A stretch of DNA of 64,000 bases from Fen731 sp964481885 (GCA_964481885.1 CAYZUS010000001.1:62001-126000); one strand, 5' to 3'. Shown: positions 25,410-34,509, numbered from the stretch's first letter. Made by a program: numbers and translations. Notes: generated from the sequence alone by a model not told the origin.

Positions 25410-26588
25410 TTAGATATTTTTTAAATAATTTATATAATTTCCATGATTTTGTGCAATCTCCGCAATATTATCCATACCAAATTTATCCTGCATTGCGCTC
25501 ATAAGCTCTATTGCAAGCATTGATTCTGCAACTATTGCTGCACTGGGAACAGCGCAAAAATCTGCCCTTTCCTTGAAACTTACTGCAGATTCTTTGGTTC
25601 TTATATTCACAGTCTTTAAACCCTTGTTAGTTGTTGGTATTGGTTTTGCAATAGCTTTTATGCTGACAGGCTCGCCATTTGTCATTCCACCTTCAATACC
25701 TCCGGCGTTATTAGTGTTTCTGTAAAAACCTTCTTTGTCGCCATAAAAAATCTCATCATGAAACCTTGTTCCTGTTTCAAAAGCTGCAGTCAGTGCGTTG
25801 CCGAAACTTACTGATTTGATTGACGGAACACTCATTATGCTGGCTGCAATCTTTGCATCAATCCTTCTGTCCCATTGTGTAAAAGAACCAAGACCGGTAA
25901 CAACACCGGAAGCAATCACCCTGAATGCTCCTCCAAGAGAGTCTCCTTCTTCAGAGGTTTTTTTAATGAGCTTAATCATCTTGTCGGCTGCTTCTTCATC
26001 AGGACATCTCACAAGGGAATTTTCAATCCGCATCAAAAATTCCAAATCAGATTTGTTCTTTAGAGGATTAAATGATTTCTTTACCACATTTTTAAAATTT
26101 TCCTCATCAATTTTTATTTTGCCTATCTGTTCAATATAACTTAATATAAATACGTCAAATCCTGCCAAAAACAGCTTTGCAAAAGCGCCTACGGCAACCC
26201 TGACGGCGGTCTCCCTTGCGCTGCTTCTTTCAAGCACTTCCCTTATTGAATTTAGCCTGTATTTTATAATTCCCGGAAGATCTGCGTGGCCTGGACGTGG
26301 GTTTAATACATCTTCTTCACTTTCAAGTTTTTCTTTCTGGTTTTTCCAGTCAAGGTTATCAATCATGAAGGAAATAGGAGAACCCGTGGAAAATCCTTTC
26401 CTGATTCCCGAAAGAATCTTTATCTCGTCTTTCTCAATCGACATCCTGTGTCCCCTGCCAAATCCCATTTGTCTTCTTGCAAGTTCTGAATTAATAAAAT
26501 CCGTATCAATTTTAATTCCTGATGGATAATCGTTTATTATTCCTGTCAGGGCCTGTCCGTGTGATTCGCCTGCTGTTAAAAAAATCAT
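25410..26588 (-). CDS. aroC: chorismate synthase
   Basis: Final shikimate step, converting EPSP to chorismate with reduced FMN. 392 residues. Motifs: TAGESHGQALTGII, RRQMGFGRGHRM, RPGHADLPG, SSARETAVRVAVGAFAK, NNAGGIEGGMTNGEP and RADFCAVPSAAIVAESM. ATG start with an AGGAAAG site about 10 nt upstream. First gene of the aroC-K-B-Q-pepQ-efp-nusB run, after a leader of about 400 nt with alternative hairpins. Confidence 0.98.
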   Translation of the reverse strand: MIFLTAGESHGQALTGIINDYPSGIKIDTDFINSELARRQMGFGRGHRMSIEKDEIKILSGIRKGFSTGSPISFMIDNLDWKNQKEKLESEEDVLNPRPGHADLPGIIKYRLNSIREVLERSSARETAVRVAVGAFAKLFLAGFDVFILSYIEQIGKIKIDEENFKNVVKKSFNPLKNKSDLEFLMRIENSLVRCPDEEAADKMIKLIKKTSEEGDSLGGAFRVIASGVVTGLGSFTQWDRRIDAKIAASIMSVPSIKSVSFGNALTAAFETGTRFHDEIFYGDKEGFYRNTNNAGGIEGGMTNGEPVSIKAIAKPIPTTNKGLKTVNIRTKESAVSFKERADFCAVPSAAIVAESMLAIELMSAMQDKFGMDNIAEIAQNHGNYINYLKNI

Positions 26589-26696
26589 TTTATGTCGCTT
26601 TCCTGTTTAATTTTTATCGAAATCCTGTTTTTGACCTGGAGCAAATCCACAACACCGAAATAAGTTTCATTTGCTCCGTGGCAAATTATAACTATT

Positions 26697-26789
26697 TTAA
26701 AACATAGAATATCTGTACTTTCTGTGCAGAAGACAACAGTCGTCCTCAAGTTGCATTAGCGCCCTGAGAGATCTTTCAAGCATCAGCAC
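26697..26789 (-). CDS. possible leader peptide upstream of aroC
   Basis: A 30-codon frame starting GTG (26789) with AAGGAG 5 nt upstream; an internal ATG at 26783 would give 28 residues. The predicted peptide ends in KYRYSMF, so three of its last six residues are aromatic. It stops just before the alternative stems in front of aroC. This arrangement resembles attenuation leaders of amino-acid operons. Against it: no terminator hairpin is visible and the aromatic codons are few. A chance frame is possible. Confidence 0.3.
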   Translation of the reverse strand: MLMLERSLRALMQLEDDCCLLHRKYRYSMF

Positions 26790-26991
26790 AGATACTCCTT
26801 ATTTCAGAACTTGCCCCATTTCTGCCTGAAAAAAGCCCGGCAATTCTGGAACAATTCACTGCTTTTTCAAAATATAGTCTTATTCTGCTTATTTTAAAAT
26901 TATTTCAGTTATTAATAAAGGTAAAAACTCAGGAATATTTACTAATCTTTCCTTTAAAGACAAAAAGCAGGAATAAATTGGCAACCAGGGG

Positions 26992-27019
26992 GTTATAACT
27001 GGTGAGAACAGGAAGTCAA
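26992..27019 (-). promoter_or_regulatory. candidate promoter of the aroC operon
   Basis: TTGACT (27019-27014), 16-nt spacer, TATAAC (26997-26992), each 5/6 to the sigma70 consensus. It lies downstream of the pilD stop and about 400 nt before aroC. Confidence 0.5.
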
Positions 27020-27101
27020 TAATTTTAACAATTTTTACAGGTAAATGGGTAAGGACTCACCAACAGAAGTTAAAAAGTTTTGGCAGGATTTAAAAAAAAG
27101 T

Positions 27102-27872
27102 TTAGAAAAACCCCGCATACCATCCGGATAAATAATTGCCTGCAAAAAATGCGACAAGTCCGCCTATTGATATAAACGGACCGAAAGGAATGTAAGCCTT
27201 TATAGTTTTTTTCTTGAATATTATAAAAATTATTCCGGCAATGGCACCGATTAAAAATCCTAAAAAAAGGCCCACTATAACATTTTTTACAAGGAAAGCT
27301 CCAAGCATCAAAGCAAGCTTGACGTCTCCAAGGCCCATTCCTTTGGGATAGATAAGGTGTACAATCAACATGAAAGTAAAAGCACCTGCGCAAAAAGCAA
27401 GAGGAAGCCACCACTTGACCGGATTTAGAAGTGCGATGTTTAAGGTGCTTAATGCCAAACCGACAAGCGTAAATGGAAGAACGATAATATTGGGAATTAT
27501 CATGAATTCCCAGTCAATAAAGGACACAACCAGAAGAATACTGGAAAGGATTATACCCGTGGCAGTATTTATGGAAATCCCGAAAATACTATAGGCCAGA
27601 ACATACAGCAGTCCTGTAAGCAGTTCGTGGATAATGTTTTGAGCGGCAACTTTCTGGCTGCAATTGCTGCATTTACTTTTTCTGAAAATAGTTGAAAGGA
27701 TTGGAAAGGCTGCAATCAGCGGCATGGGACTGCTGCATGATAAACAAATACAGTAAGGCTTAAAGATTTTCAGTTTTCTTGGAATCTTATATATAAGCAC
27801 GTTGAAAAAACTGCCGGCAAAAAGACCCGAAACAAAAAGAGCACACGAAATTAAAATAAATTTTACATCCAT
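27102..27872 (-). CDS. pilD: type 4 prepilin peptidase / N-methyltransferase
   Basis: Membrane aspartic protease that cleaves and N-methylates prepilins. 256 residues with about eight membrane segments. The N-terminal domain has GSFFNVLIYKIPRKL and the zinc-binding C43/C46 (CLSC) and C68/C71 (CSNC). The two catalytic aspartates are in IDWEFMIIPN and GMGLGDVKLALMLGAFL. ATG start, 36 nt after aroE. No pilin or assembly gene is in this window; an aroE-pilD-aroC order is nevertheless known in actinobacteria, so the location says little about its substrate. Confidence 0.93.
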   Translation of the reverse strand: MDVKFILISCALFVSGLFAGSFFNVLIYKIPRKLKIFKPYCICLSCSSPMPLIAAFPILSTIFRKSKCSNCSQKVAAQNIIHELLTGLLYVLAYSIFGISINTATGIILSSILLVVSFIDWEFMIIPNIIVLPFTLVGLALSTLNIALLNPVKWWLPLAFCAGAFTFMLIVHLIYPKGMGLGDVKLALMLGAFLVKNVIVGLFLGFLIGAIAGIIFIIFKKKTIKAYIPFGPFISIGGLVAFFAGNYLSGWYAGFF

Positions 27873-27907
27873 GACTTTATAAACTCGCCCTTTATCTATT
27901 ATTTATT

Positions 27908-28789
27908 CTATTTCCAGGATTCAACTAACGCGTCTTTGATCTTTATTAAAAGCTTTTCCTCGGGCATGATATCAAACCATATCTTAAAGGAAAATGCCGC
28001 CTGATTTATCAGCATGTCTATACCCGGTATAACTTCAGCGGCTCCATCTGCCTTTGCTTTTTCAATTAATTTTGTATTAAACGGTTTATAAACCATATCA
28101 AAAATGAATTTATCCTTTAAATTCCAGTGAGCCGGAACAGCAGGTATATTGATATTATCGATATTTCCAGTATCCATACCGGCAGGGGTGCAGTTTATAA
28201 TAAGATCTATTTCACCAAGTCTTTCTTCGATTTCTGTAAGACTTTTTAAAGGTTTGATTTTTAAAGGTTTGCCGAGCAGCTCAAAAAGGTGATCTGCCTT
28301 TCCCGGCTGTATGTCAAATACAAAAACGTCCTTTACAGGTTTTTGGGAAATGGAGTATACGGCACTTTTTGCTGCTCCTCCCGCTCCCAGTATAAGACAT
28401 TTTTTCCCTTTCCATAAATATTTTTTATCTTCAAGAGATTTAATCAGCCCTTCTCCATCTGTGCTGTATCCGATTGTCTTATTACCATCCTCCTGGTAAA
28501 TAAATCTGACCGTATTTACGGCCCGGAAAACAGATGCTGCTTCATCTGACCTATCAACAAGCTTAAAAATATCCTCCTTGAATGGCATTGTTACATTAAT
28601 ACCGGTAAACCTTAAGTTTTGCGCACCCGCAAAAGCATCTTTAAGATTTGTGCTGTCTGGTTCAAATGAAAGGTAGACAAAGTTTTTACCATACTCTGAT
28701 AAAAAGAAATTCTGAATAAAAGGTGAAAGGCTGTGTTTTGAAGGGTTTCCAAAAAGCCCGATTAGTCCTGTTTTTGAATCAATTTTCAT
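27908..28789 (-). CDS. aroE: shikimate dehydrogenase
   Basis: Fourth shikimate step, NADPH-dependent reduction of 3-dehydroshikimate. 293 residues. Substrate-site S20 and S22 (KHSLSP), catalytic K71 (NVTMPFKED) and D111 (STDGEG), the dinucleotide motif GAGGAAKSAVY, and NCTPAGM are all visible. ATG start. 153 nt after acyP with no evident terminator. Confidence 0.97.
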   Translation of the reverse strand: MKIDSKTGLIGLFGNPSKHSLSPFIQNFFLSEYGKNFVYLSFEPDSTNLKDAFAGAQNLRFTGINVTMPFKEDIFKLVDRSDEAASVFRAVNTVRFIYQEDGNKTIGYSTDGEGLIKSLEDKKYLWKGKKCLILGAGGAAKSAVYSISQKPVKDVFVFDIQPGKADHLFELLGKPLKIKPLKSLTEIEERLGEIDLIINCTPAGMDTGNIDNINIPAVPAHWNLKDKFIFDMVYKPFNTKLIEKAKADGAAEVIPGIDMLINQAAFSFKIWFDIMPEEKLLIKIKDALVESWK

Positions 28790-28942
28790 AAATATGCGTT
28801 TAATGTTCTTTAAAATATTATAAACCAGGCAAATTTCAGGTGTATTATCGGTAGCATTGTCAAATTTCAGCAGTACCTGGTTTTATTAAAAAAATAATCC
28901 TGAAATAAGTTTGTTGTTTACCCATAACAACTAATTAATTTT

Positions 28943-29236
28943 CTAATATTTTATATCAAAAATATCATATAAGCTAAAATCAGTAACCTCTTCCAATAAA
29001 AACTCTGAAATAAATGAAAGAGCAGGACCTTTCCTGACAGCAATTATAAACACATCAAGGTCATTTTGCCTGCCCTGGCAAAGTATTTCAACCTTTCTGT
29101 CCTGTGTGTTTTGCACATATCCTTTTACATTATATTGAACGGCCATGTCATGGACAAAGTACCTGAAACCGACACCCTGTACCCTGCCTGATACAAGTAT
29201 CCTGAATGTTTTTATATCTGTTTTTGAAACACTCAT
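28943..29236 (-). CDS. acyP: acylphosphatase
   Basis: Small hydrolase of acyl phosphates. 97 residues. The signature GRVQGVGFRYFV carries R25 and VKGYVQN carries N43, the two catalytic residues. ATG 29236 is chosen over TTG 29245. It follows the ATPase gene by about 20 nt, which is notable because acylphosphatases can hydrolyse the aspartyl-phosphate of P-type ATPases; a functional link is only inference. Confidence 0.92.
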   Translation of the reverse strand: MSVSKTDIKTFRILVSGRVQGVGFRYFVHDMAVQYNVKGYVQNTQDRKVEILCQGRQNDLDVFIIAVRKGPALSFISEFLLEEVTDFSLYDIFDIKY

Positions 29237-29256
29237 AGAAATCAAATATGTTGTTA

Positions 29257-31851
29257 TTATACCAGGCTTTTACTCTTTTTACGGTTTAGAAACTTTAAAA
29301 ACTCAAACCATAAAGCCGTAACGACACCAAGGGCCAGGCATATCAGAAGGCCCGTAGGACCCATTATTGAAAAATGGAATATATTTCTTAAAGCAGGGAT
29401 ATAAAGAGCTGCTCCCAGAAAAACTATTGCCAGCGCTAAAACTACATAAAGCGCTTTATTTTTATCTTTAAATATTCTTATCATATTTTTGGTTCGCGAA
29501 GCGTTCGTTACAATAAGCGCAAGATTTCCAAAAACAAGAGTTGTAAAAGCAATGGTTCTTGCAGCATCTTCGCCAAAGCCAAAAACCTTCAAAGTAATAA
29601 GGTACACTGCAATCATTACAACAAAAAGTGTTAATCCATTGACCACACTTGTCAGCATTGTGGGCCTGTTAAACATCGACTCTTTTAAATTTCTTGGTTT
29701 GCGCTTCATTATATTTTCACCCTCCGGCTGGGCCTCAAATACTGTTGAACATGCAGGGTCTATAATCAGCTCCAAAAATGCTATATGTGCCGGCAGAAGA
29801 ACCAGGGGTAGTTTAAACAATACGGGCACGAGAGACATTAGCGCTATGGGGATATGAATCGAGAAAATATATGACATGGCCTTCTTTAGATTATCATATA
29901 TTCTTCTGCCCAATCTGATTGCCGAGACGATTGAAGAAAAATCATCATCCAAAAGAACAAGAGCTGCAGATTCTCTGGCCACATCGGTCCCCCTGCTTCC
30001 CATGGCAATTCCTATATGTGCCGATTTAAGGGCAGGAGCGTCGTTTACGCCGTCCCCTGTCATTGCAACAATTTCGCCATTGGCTTTAAGAGCATTTACA
30101 ATAAGCAGTTTTTGTTCAGGGACAACTCTTGCAAAAATATTGGTGGTTTTTATTTTTTCCTTCAGTTCATCAGGACTCATCATGTCAAGTTCAGTACCAA
30201 GAATATAGTTTTCAGGATTTTTAAGGCCTATTTCCCTTGCAATGTTCTGAGCCGTACCGGGATAATCACCGGTTATCATTATTACCCTTATGCCTGCACT
30301 GTAACATTCTTTTACCGTCTCAGGAACATTTTCACGGACTGGATCGGTAAAACCAAAAAATCCAATAAATTCAAAATCAAATTCATGCTGACTGTCAGGA
30401 AGCCCGGCTTTGTCAAATGATGCTTTGGCTGCCCCAAGCACTCTGTACCCTTCATCAGCCAGCCCTGTGACAATTTGCAGCAGTGATTCTTTTTTACTTT
30501 CATCCATATGGCACAATTCAATTATGGATTCCGGTGCCCCTTTGGCAGCAATTACAAAATGGTTTTTATCCGGAGACTCCCAAATATGGGAAAGTGCAGT
30601 TATTTTTTTTGATAATGGATATTCTTTCACTAATTTCCAGTTTTTATGTATGTGCTCTGAATTCTCAAGATATTTTTCCCCTGTTGACTTTATGGCGCTT
30701 TCAATAGGATCAAATGGGTCCCTCTGGCTGGCTAAAATTCCATATTCAAGCAGATAATGAAATTTTTCTCCGATATCTGACGAAACATTACTGTCAAAAT
30801 CAAAGTATTCATTTTCAGTATAAATTTTTTTAAGGCTCATTTTGTTCATGGTCAGGGTGCCGGTTTTATCCACGCAAAGCACTGATGCCGAACCTAACGT
30901 CTCTATTGCGCTCATCTTTCTTGCAAGCACCTGCCTCTTTGATATCCTCCAGGCTCCAAGGGTCAGAAAAATAAGAAGGACCACTGAGAATTCTTCCGGA
31001 AGCATTGCCATACTCAGCGACAGTCCTGCCAGAAATCCGTTTAGCCAGTCCCCTCGAGGTACTCCATTAACTATTGTAACCCTGGTCAAACCATAGACTA
31101 TTACAATAACAACACAAAGTATCCCGCCGATAATAAGAAGATTTCTTATTATCCTGCCGGTTTCTTTCTGAAGAACCGTAGGCTCATCTTTTATGGACTT
31201 TAAGGCTTTGCCGATTTTGCCCATTTCAGTAGATGCGCCTGTGGATATGACTTTTGCAAGCCCGTGCCCCTGGATTATCATTGTACCTGAATAAACATTA
31301 GGGAGATCGTCTCCACCGGGGCGCGTATCCACCGGTTCTTTGCCAACTTCAATTTCCTGTTTTCTGACCGGTACTGATTCACCTGTCAGCATGGATTCAT
31401 CTATCAAAAGGTTGGAACAGGAAAAGACGATTGCGTCAGCCGGAACTCTGTTGCCTTCTTTTAAAACAATTATATCTTCGGTAACGACTTCTCTTCCGGG
31501 AATATTAACCTGCGACCCATCCCTTATTACAAGTGCTCGTGGGCTTGAAAGATTTTTTAAAGCATCCAGCGCCTTTTCGGTTTTTCTTTCCTGGTAAATC
31601 GTTATCCCTACAACAACAGCAATAAAGGAAACGAGCATCAGCGCATCTTCAAGACTTCCAAGAATAAAATAAATAATACCGCATACAATGAGCAGGAGAA
31701 GCATTGGCTCTTTTAAAATATTGAGTATTAAAAAAAGAAACTTGTTTTTCATTCCTGATGCAATTTCATTATAGCCTTCGCTGGAAAGCTTTTTTTGCAC
31801 TTCTGTTTGTGAAAGGCCGTTAATTACCTTTTCCGGGCTTTGATTTTCCAT
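29257..31851 (-). CDS. P-type cation-transporting ATPase (P2-like)
   Basis: Membrane ion pump. 864 residues: an N-terminal cation-ATPase domain (LSQTEVQKKLSSEGYNEI), paired helices near 40-85, the actuator TGES (156-159), helix M4 with PEEFS at 285-289, phosphorylation motif DKTGTLT (D328), TGDYPGTA, hinge TGDGVNDAPALK, and four to six C-terminal helices including FLELIIDPACS in M6. The PEEF signature differs from PEGLP of SERCA-type calcium pumps and occurs in a bacterial P2-like branch whose ion is unsettled. No N-terminal heavy-metal domain or CPC motif, so not a copper/zinc pump. Substrate unassigned. ATG start with AAGGAA upstream; followed by acyP. Confidence 0.9.
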   Translation of the reverse strand: MENQSPEKVINGLSQTEVQKKLSSEGYNEIASGMKNKFLFLILNILKEPMLLLLIVCGIIYFILGSLEDALMLVSFIAVVVGITIYQERKTEKALDALKNLSSPRALVIRDGSQVNIPGREVVTEDIIVLKEGNRVPADAIVFSCSNLLIDESMLTGESVPVRKQEIEVGKEPVDTRPGGDDLPNVYSGTMIIQGHGLAKVISTGASTEMGKIGKALKSIKDEPTVLQKETGRIIRNLLIIGGILCVVIVIVYGLTRVTIVNGVPRGDWLNGFLAGLSLSMAMLPEEFSVVLLIFLTLGAWRISKRQVLARKMSAIETLGSASVLCVDKTGTLTMNKMSLKKIYTENEYFDFDSNVSSDIGEKFHYLLEYGILASQRDPFDPIESAIKSTGEKYLENSEHIHKNWKLVKEYPLSKKITALSHIWESPDKNHFVIAAKGAPESIIELCHMDESKKESLLQIVTGLADEGYRVLGAAKASFDKAGLPDSQHEFDFEFIGFFGFTDPVRENVPETVKECYSAGIRVIMITGDYPGTAQNIAREIGLKNPENYILGTELDMMSPDELKEKIKTTNIFARVVPEQKLLIVNALKANGEIVAMTGDGVNDAPALKSAHIGIAMGSRGTDVARESAALVLLDDDFSSIVSAIRLGRRIYDNLKKAMSYIFSIHIPIALMSLVPVLFKLPLVLLPAHIAFLELIIDPACSTVFEAQPEGENIMKRKPRNLKESMFNRPTMLTSVVNGLTLFVVMIAVYLITLKVFGFGEDAARTIAFTTLVFGNLALIVTNASRTKNMIRIFKDKNKALYVVLALAIVFLGAALYIPALRNIFHFSIMGPTGLLICLALGVVTALWFEFLKFLNRKKSKSLV

Positions 31852-32179
31852 GATTTCCTTATTGCGTTGATTCGATTTTTTAAAAATAAGGTATATTAAA
31901 ATATTTTAAAATATTGGCAACTCTTCACGTATCAATAAAACTGTCACGTAAGCTATAAAAGATTCTTATTTAATCTTTCCAATTTATGGAATGATATAAA
32001 AAATATTGTTAACAATTATGATTAGAAATTTATTAATATCGTCAAAATTTTATGCAGTCTCAATGCGGATAATTTAAATATTCTACTAAATTTTTATTTA
32101 TGAGTCTATTTTTCTTTATTTAACCTTAATTTTTTATGTCTCTATTTAGTGTTAAAATTATTATATTTAATTATCCGTT
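31852..32179. other. spacer with a 16-bp palindrome before the ATPase gene
   Basis: 328 nt, very AT-rich, without a gene. A perfect 16-bp palindrome AATATTTTAAAATATT lies at 31900-31915. Immediately upstream on the minus strand is TTGCCA (31920-31915), and TAATAT follows about 16 nt later, a weak promoter whose spacer is the palindrome. This could be an operator, or just AT-rich sequence. Confidence 0.35.
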
Positions 32180-33439
32180 TTACAGCCTGACATTAAGCAG
32201 TGCGTATTTATCAATTTTTCCCAAACCTGTGATTATTATGCTGGCATTTGTGTTTGCAACTTCGATTTGTTTCTCAGAGTTTGCGTCGATGATTTCATCA
32301 AGTTTGAATTTCAAAGGATTTTTACCCGGCTGTATAATATCAAGAATATCACCTTTTTTTATCTGGTTTCTTGCTTTAATAACAGGAGCACCGTATTTTT
32401 CGCTGAAACTTTCAAAATTTCCTGCAAATCTGTATTTTCTCAAATATCCAACATTTTCATTCTCTGTAAGTTCCGGGTTTTGCTTTCCATCCAAAAACAT
32501 AAAACCAGTAGTATAAGTTCTGTGAGTGGTTTTATCAAGTTCATTTAAAAGATAATTCTTTTTTTGTTCCGTATATTTACCCTCTTTAATTAAATCAAGC
32601 GCCTGTCTGTAAACCCATGTCACACGGCTGACATAGTTCTCAGTTTTCATTCTGCCCTCTATCTTTAAACTGCTTGCGCCAGTTTTCACGACTTTTTCAA
32701 GCTCCGGCAGAAGGCACAGGTCCCTGGAATTATAAATATACGTACCTCTTTTATCCTGAAAAACCGGAAAGTATGCATTGGGCCTTTTCTCCTCCATAAG
32801 ATAGTATTTCCATCTGCATGTATGTGAGCACAAACCCTTGTTTGCATCTCTTCCAGACAAATACTTGCTTAGCATGCACCGTCCTGAATATGAAATACAG
32901 AGTGCACCGTGAACAAAAACCTCGACTTCAATATCAGACAAACGGCAGATGCCCATAATGTCTGAGTATTTAACTTCTCTTGCAAGGTTTACTCTGGAAG
33001 CACCAAGGCTGGCCCATAAATTAACTGAAAGATGGTTTGACGAACTTGTCTGTGTGCTGATATGAATTCTTGCTTTCGGGATTATCTCCCTGACTTTTTG
33101 AAAAACCCCCATGTCTGATATTATGAATGCATCAAATTCCAGGTTTTTAATGCTTTGGACGTATTCTTCAAGTTCGCCCAGTTCGCTTTCATCGATTATG
33201 GCATTAAGCGTCAGGTAGACTTTTTTGTTGTTTGAATGCGCGTGCTCCACAGCCAAAAAAAGATCTTCTGCAGTAAAATTATCGCCCATGGTCCGCAAGT
33301 TAAACCGGCCGCCGCCAATATAAACAGCATCTGCACCATAGGCAACAGCATATTTTAAAATATTCAAGTTACCGGCTGGAACACACAGCTCTGGAATTTT
33401 TCCTGTTATGTATTCTGAAACTATAGATTTTTTTATCAT
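32180..33439 (-). CDS. U32 family protein, probable tRNA hydroxylation protein (TrhP-like)
   Basis: 419 residues. The N-terminal barrel starts PELCVPAGNLNILKYAVAYGADAVYIGG and the U32 signature follows: EVFVHGALCISYSGRCMLSKY then GLCSHTCRWKY, giving the conserved cysteines. The C-terminal beta domain is present. Annotated peptidases of this family in E. coli (YegQ/TrhP) and B. subtilis (YrrN/YrrO) make 5-hydroxyuridine at tRNA position 34 using prephenate. It sits next to an O-methyltransferase and mltG, the same trio as B. subtilis yrrL-yrrM-yrrO, which supports that role. ATG start. Peptidase activity itself is doubtful. Confidence 0.87.
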   Translation of the reverse strand: MIKKSIVSEYITGKIPELCVPAGNLNILKYAVAYGADAVYIGGGRFNLRTMGDNFTAEDLFLAVEHAHSNNKKVYLTLNAIIDESELGELEEYVQSIKNLEFDAFIISDMGVFQKVREIIPKARIHISTQTSSSNHLSVNLWASLGASRVNLAREVKYSDIMGICRLSDIEVEVFVHGALCISYSGRCMLSKYLSGRDANKGLCSHTCRWKYYLMEEKRPNAYFPVFQDKRGTYIYNSRDLCLLPELEKVVKTGASSLKIEGRMKTENYVSRVTWVYRQALDLIKEGKYTEQKKNYLLNELDKTTHRTYTTGFMFLDGKQNPELTENENVGYLRKYRFAGNFESFSEKYGAPVIKARNQIKKGDILDIIQPGKNPLKFKLDEIIDANSEKQIEVANTNASIIITGLGKIDKYALLNVRL

Positions 33440-33474
33440 AACTGCCTGGTCTTTATATCCTATTCTTATAGTTT

Positions 33475-34509
33475 TTATTTTTCCTTATTATATACAGACA
33501 ATGAAATTCCATCACCAATATTAAACAATGATGTTTCAAATGCACCTTCCCCGGTCACGATCCTCAAATATTCTGTCAGCCCGGCGACACTATTGGCGTC
33601 ATGTTTTAATATTTCTTCAAGAAAAATTTTGCCATCGTAAAATACATTATCTGCAATAACAGCACATCCGTTGGCAAGCCTGTCTTTTATGGCTTCAAGG
33701 TAACAGGGGTATTGGTATTTTGCAGCATCAATAAAAACCAAATCATATTTTTCTTCATTTTTGTCTGATTCCCTGATAATTTTGACAGCATTTCCATGTA
33801 TAAATTCAAAACTACAGAGAGAGCCGGCACATTCAATGACATTTTTTATTCTTTTACCATCAAGGCCCGGTATCAGTGTTTTATTTATCAAACCGCTTAT
33901 AAACAAACATGCCTGACTGAGCCTTTCACGGTTTAAATCTATTCCGGTATAGCCAAAATGCTTTTCTGAATTACTTTCTTTGCTGCCGGCCGGAAGCAGA
34001 GTTTGGCATATGTGGCTGTTTGTGTTTGTTGCTTTGCTGCAGACTAATTCCTGTGCTTTGCTAAAGCTGATTGCTGATTCTCGTTTTTTATTAAAGCAAC
34101 TTGATGATTGTTGTACACTGACTCTATTGTCGGCTGGTTCTTCAGTGTTACATAAGTACCCTTCAGATTTCAGCGTTATTTTGCCCGCTGCGCCAAATGA
34201 TTCTCCAGCCTCGCATACATCATGGGCAGATTTACCTGCTCTTACTTCCGGCAAAAGGTGTTTCAGTAAAAAATAGGTTGAATATCCTGTCCCACAGCCT
34301 ATTTCCAGAATATTTGAAGGCTTTAATAATCGACAGGCAAGTTCAAGGAATCTTCCTGTTTCATCATCAACTATAGGAATTTTCTGGCTTTCTGAAACTT
34401 CCCTTGCCGTTTTTAAAAATTCAGACTCTTGAAGATATTCTTTAAGCACCGGATCCTGCTTTGTGTGGGATAATTTTCGGATATCGGCTTCTTTACTGGT
34501 TTGTAGCAT
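33475..34509 (-). CDS. class I O-methyltransferase (TrmR/YrrM-like) with large insertion
   Basis: SAM-dependent methyltransferase of the family that includes B. subtilis TrmR, which turns 5-hydroxyuridine into 5-methoxyuridine in tRNA. 344 residues, against roughly 215 in the family. Core motifs: LEIGCGTGYSTYFLL (68-82), YTGIDLNRERL (187-197), HGNAVKII, YDLVFIDAAKYQYP (255-268) and ADNVFYDGKIF. Between the first two, residues about 88-184 form an extra Ser/Cys/Glu-rich polar segment with no resemblance to the fold. ATG start within the mltG 3' end (17-nt overlap). Linked to the U32 protein gene downstream. Confidence 0.85.
   Translation of the reverse strand: MLQTSKEADIRKLSHTKQDPVLKEYLQESEFLKTAREVSESQKIPIVDDETGRFLELACRLLKPSNILEIGCGTGYSTYFLLKHLLPEVRAGKSAHDVCEAGESFGAAGKITLKSEGYLCNTEEPADNRVSVQQSSSCFNKKRESAISFSKAQELVCSKATNTNSHICQTLLPAGSKESNSEKHFGYTGIDLNRERLSQACLFISGLINKTLIPGLDGKRIKNVIECAGSLCSFEFIHGNAVKIIRESDKNEEKYDLVFIDAAKYQYPCYLEAIKDRLANGCAVIADNVFYDGKIFLEEILKHDANSVAGLTEYLRIVTGEGAFETSLFNIGDGISLSVYNKEK

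Larger units (their letters stand above)
26589..27101 (-). promoter_or_regulatory. long structured leader of the aroC operon
   Basis: This 513-nt spacer has no large gene. A candidate promoter on the minus strand is TTGACT (27019-27014), 16-nt spacer, TATAAC (26997-26992), which gives a leader of about 400 nt. Within it, TATCTGTGC (26794-26786) can pair with GCACAG (26727-26722) or with ACAGATA (26716-26710). Nearer to aroC, ATTTGC (26686-26681), GGAGCAAAT (26677-26669) and ATTTGCTCC (26646-26638) allow either a 6-bp 1:2 stem or a perfect 9-bp 2:3 stem. No U-tract follows, so a classical terminator is not seen. Confidence 0.5.

Noticed and set aside
26585..26749. Second small frame before aroC ending as ATGA-type overlap with the aroC start.
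   Set aside because: TTG start, no ribosome-binding site, unusual Cys-rich composition, and it lies across the alternative stems; noted but not called.
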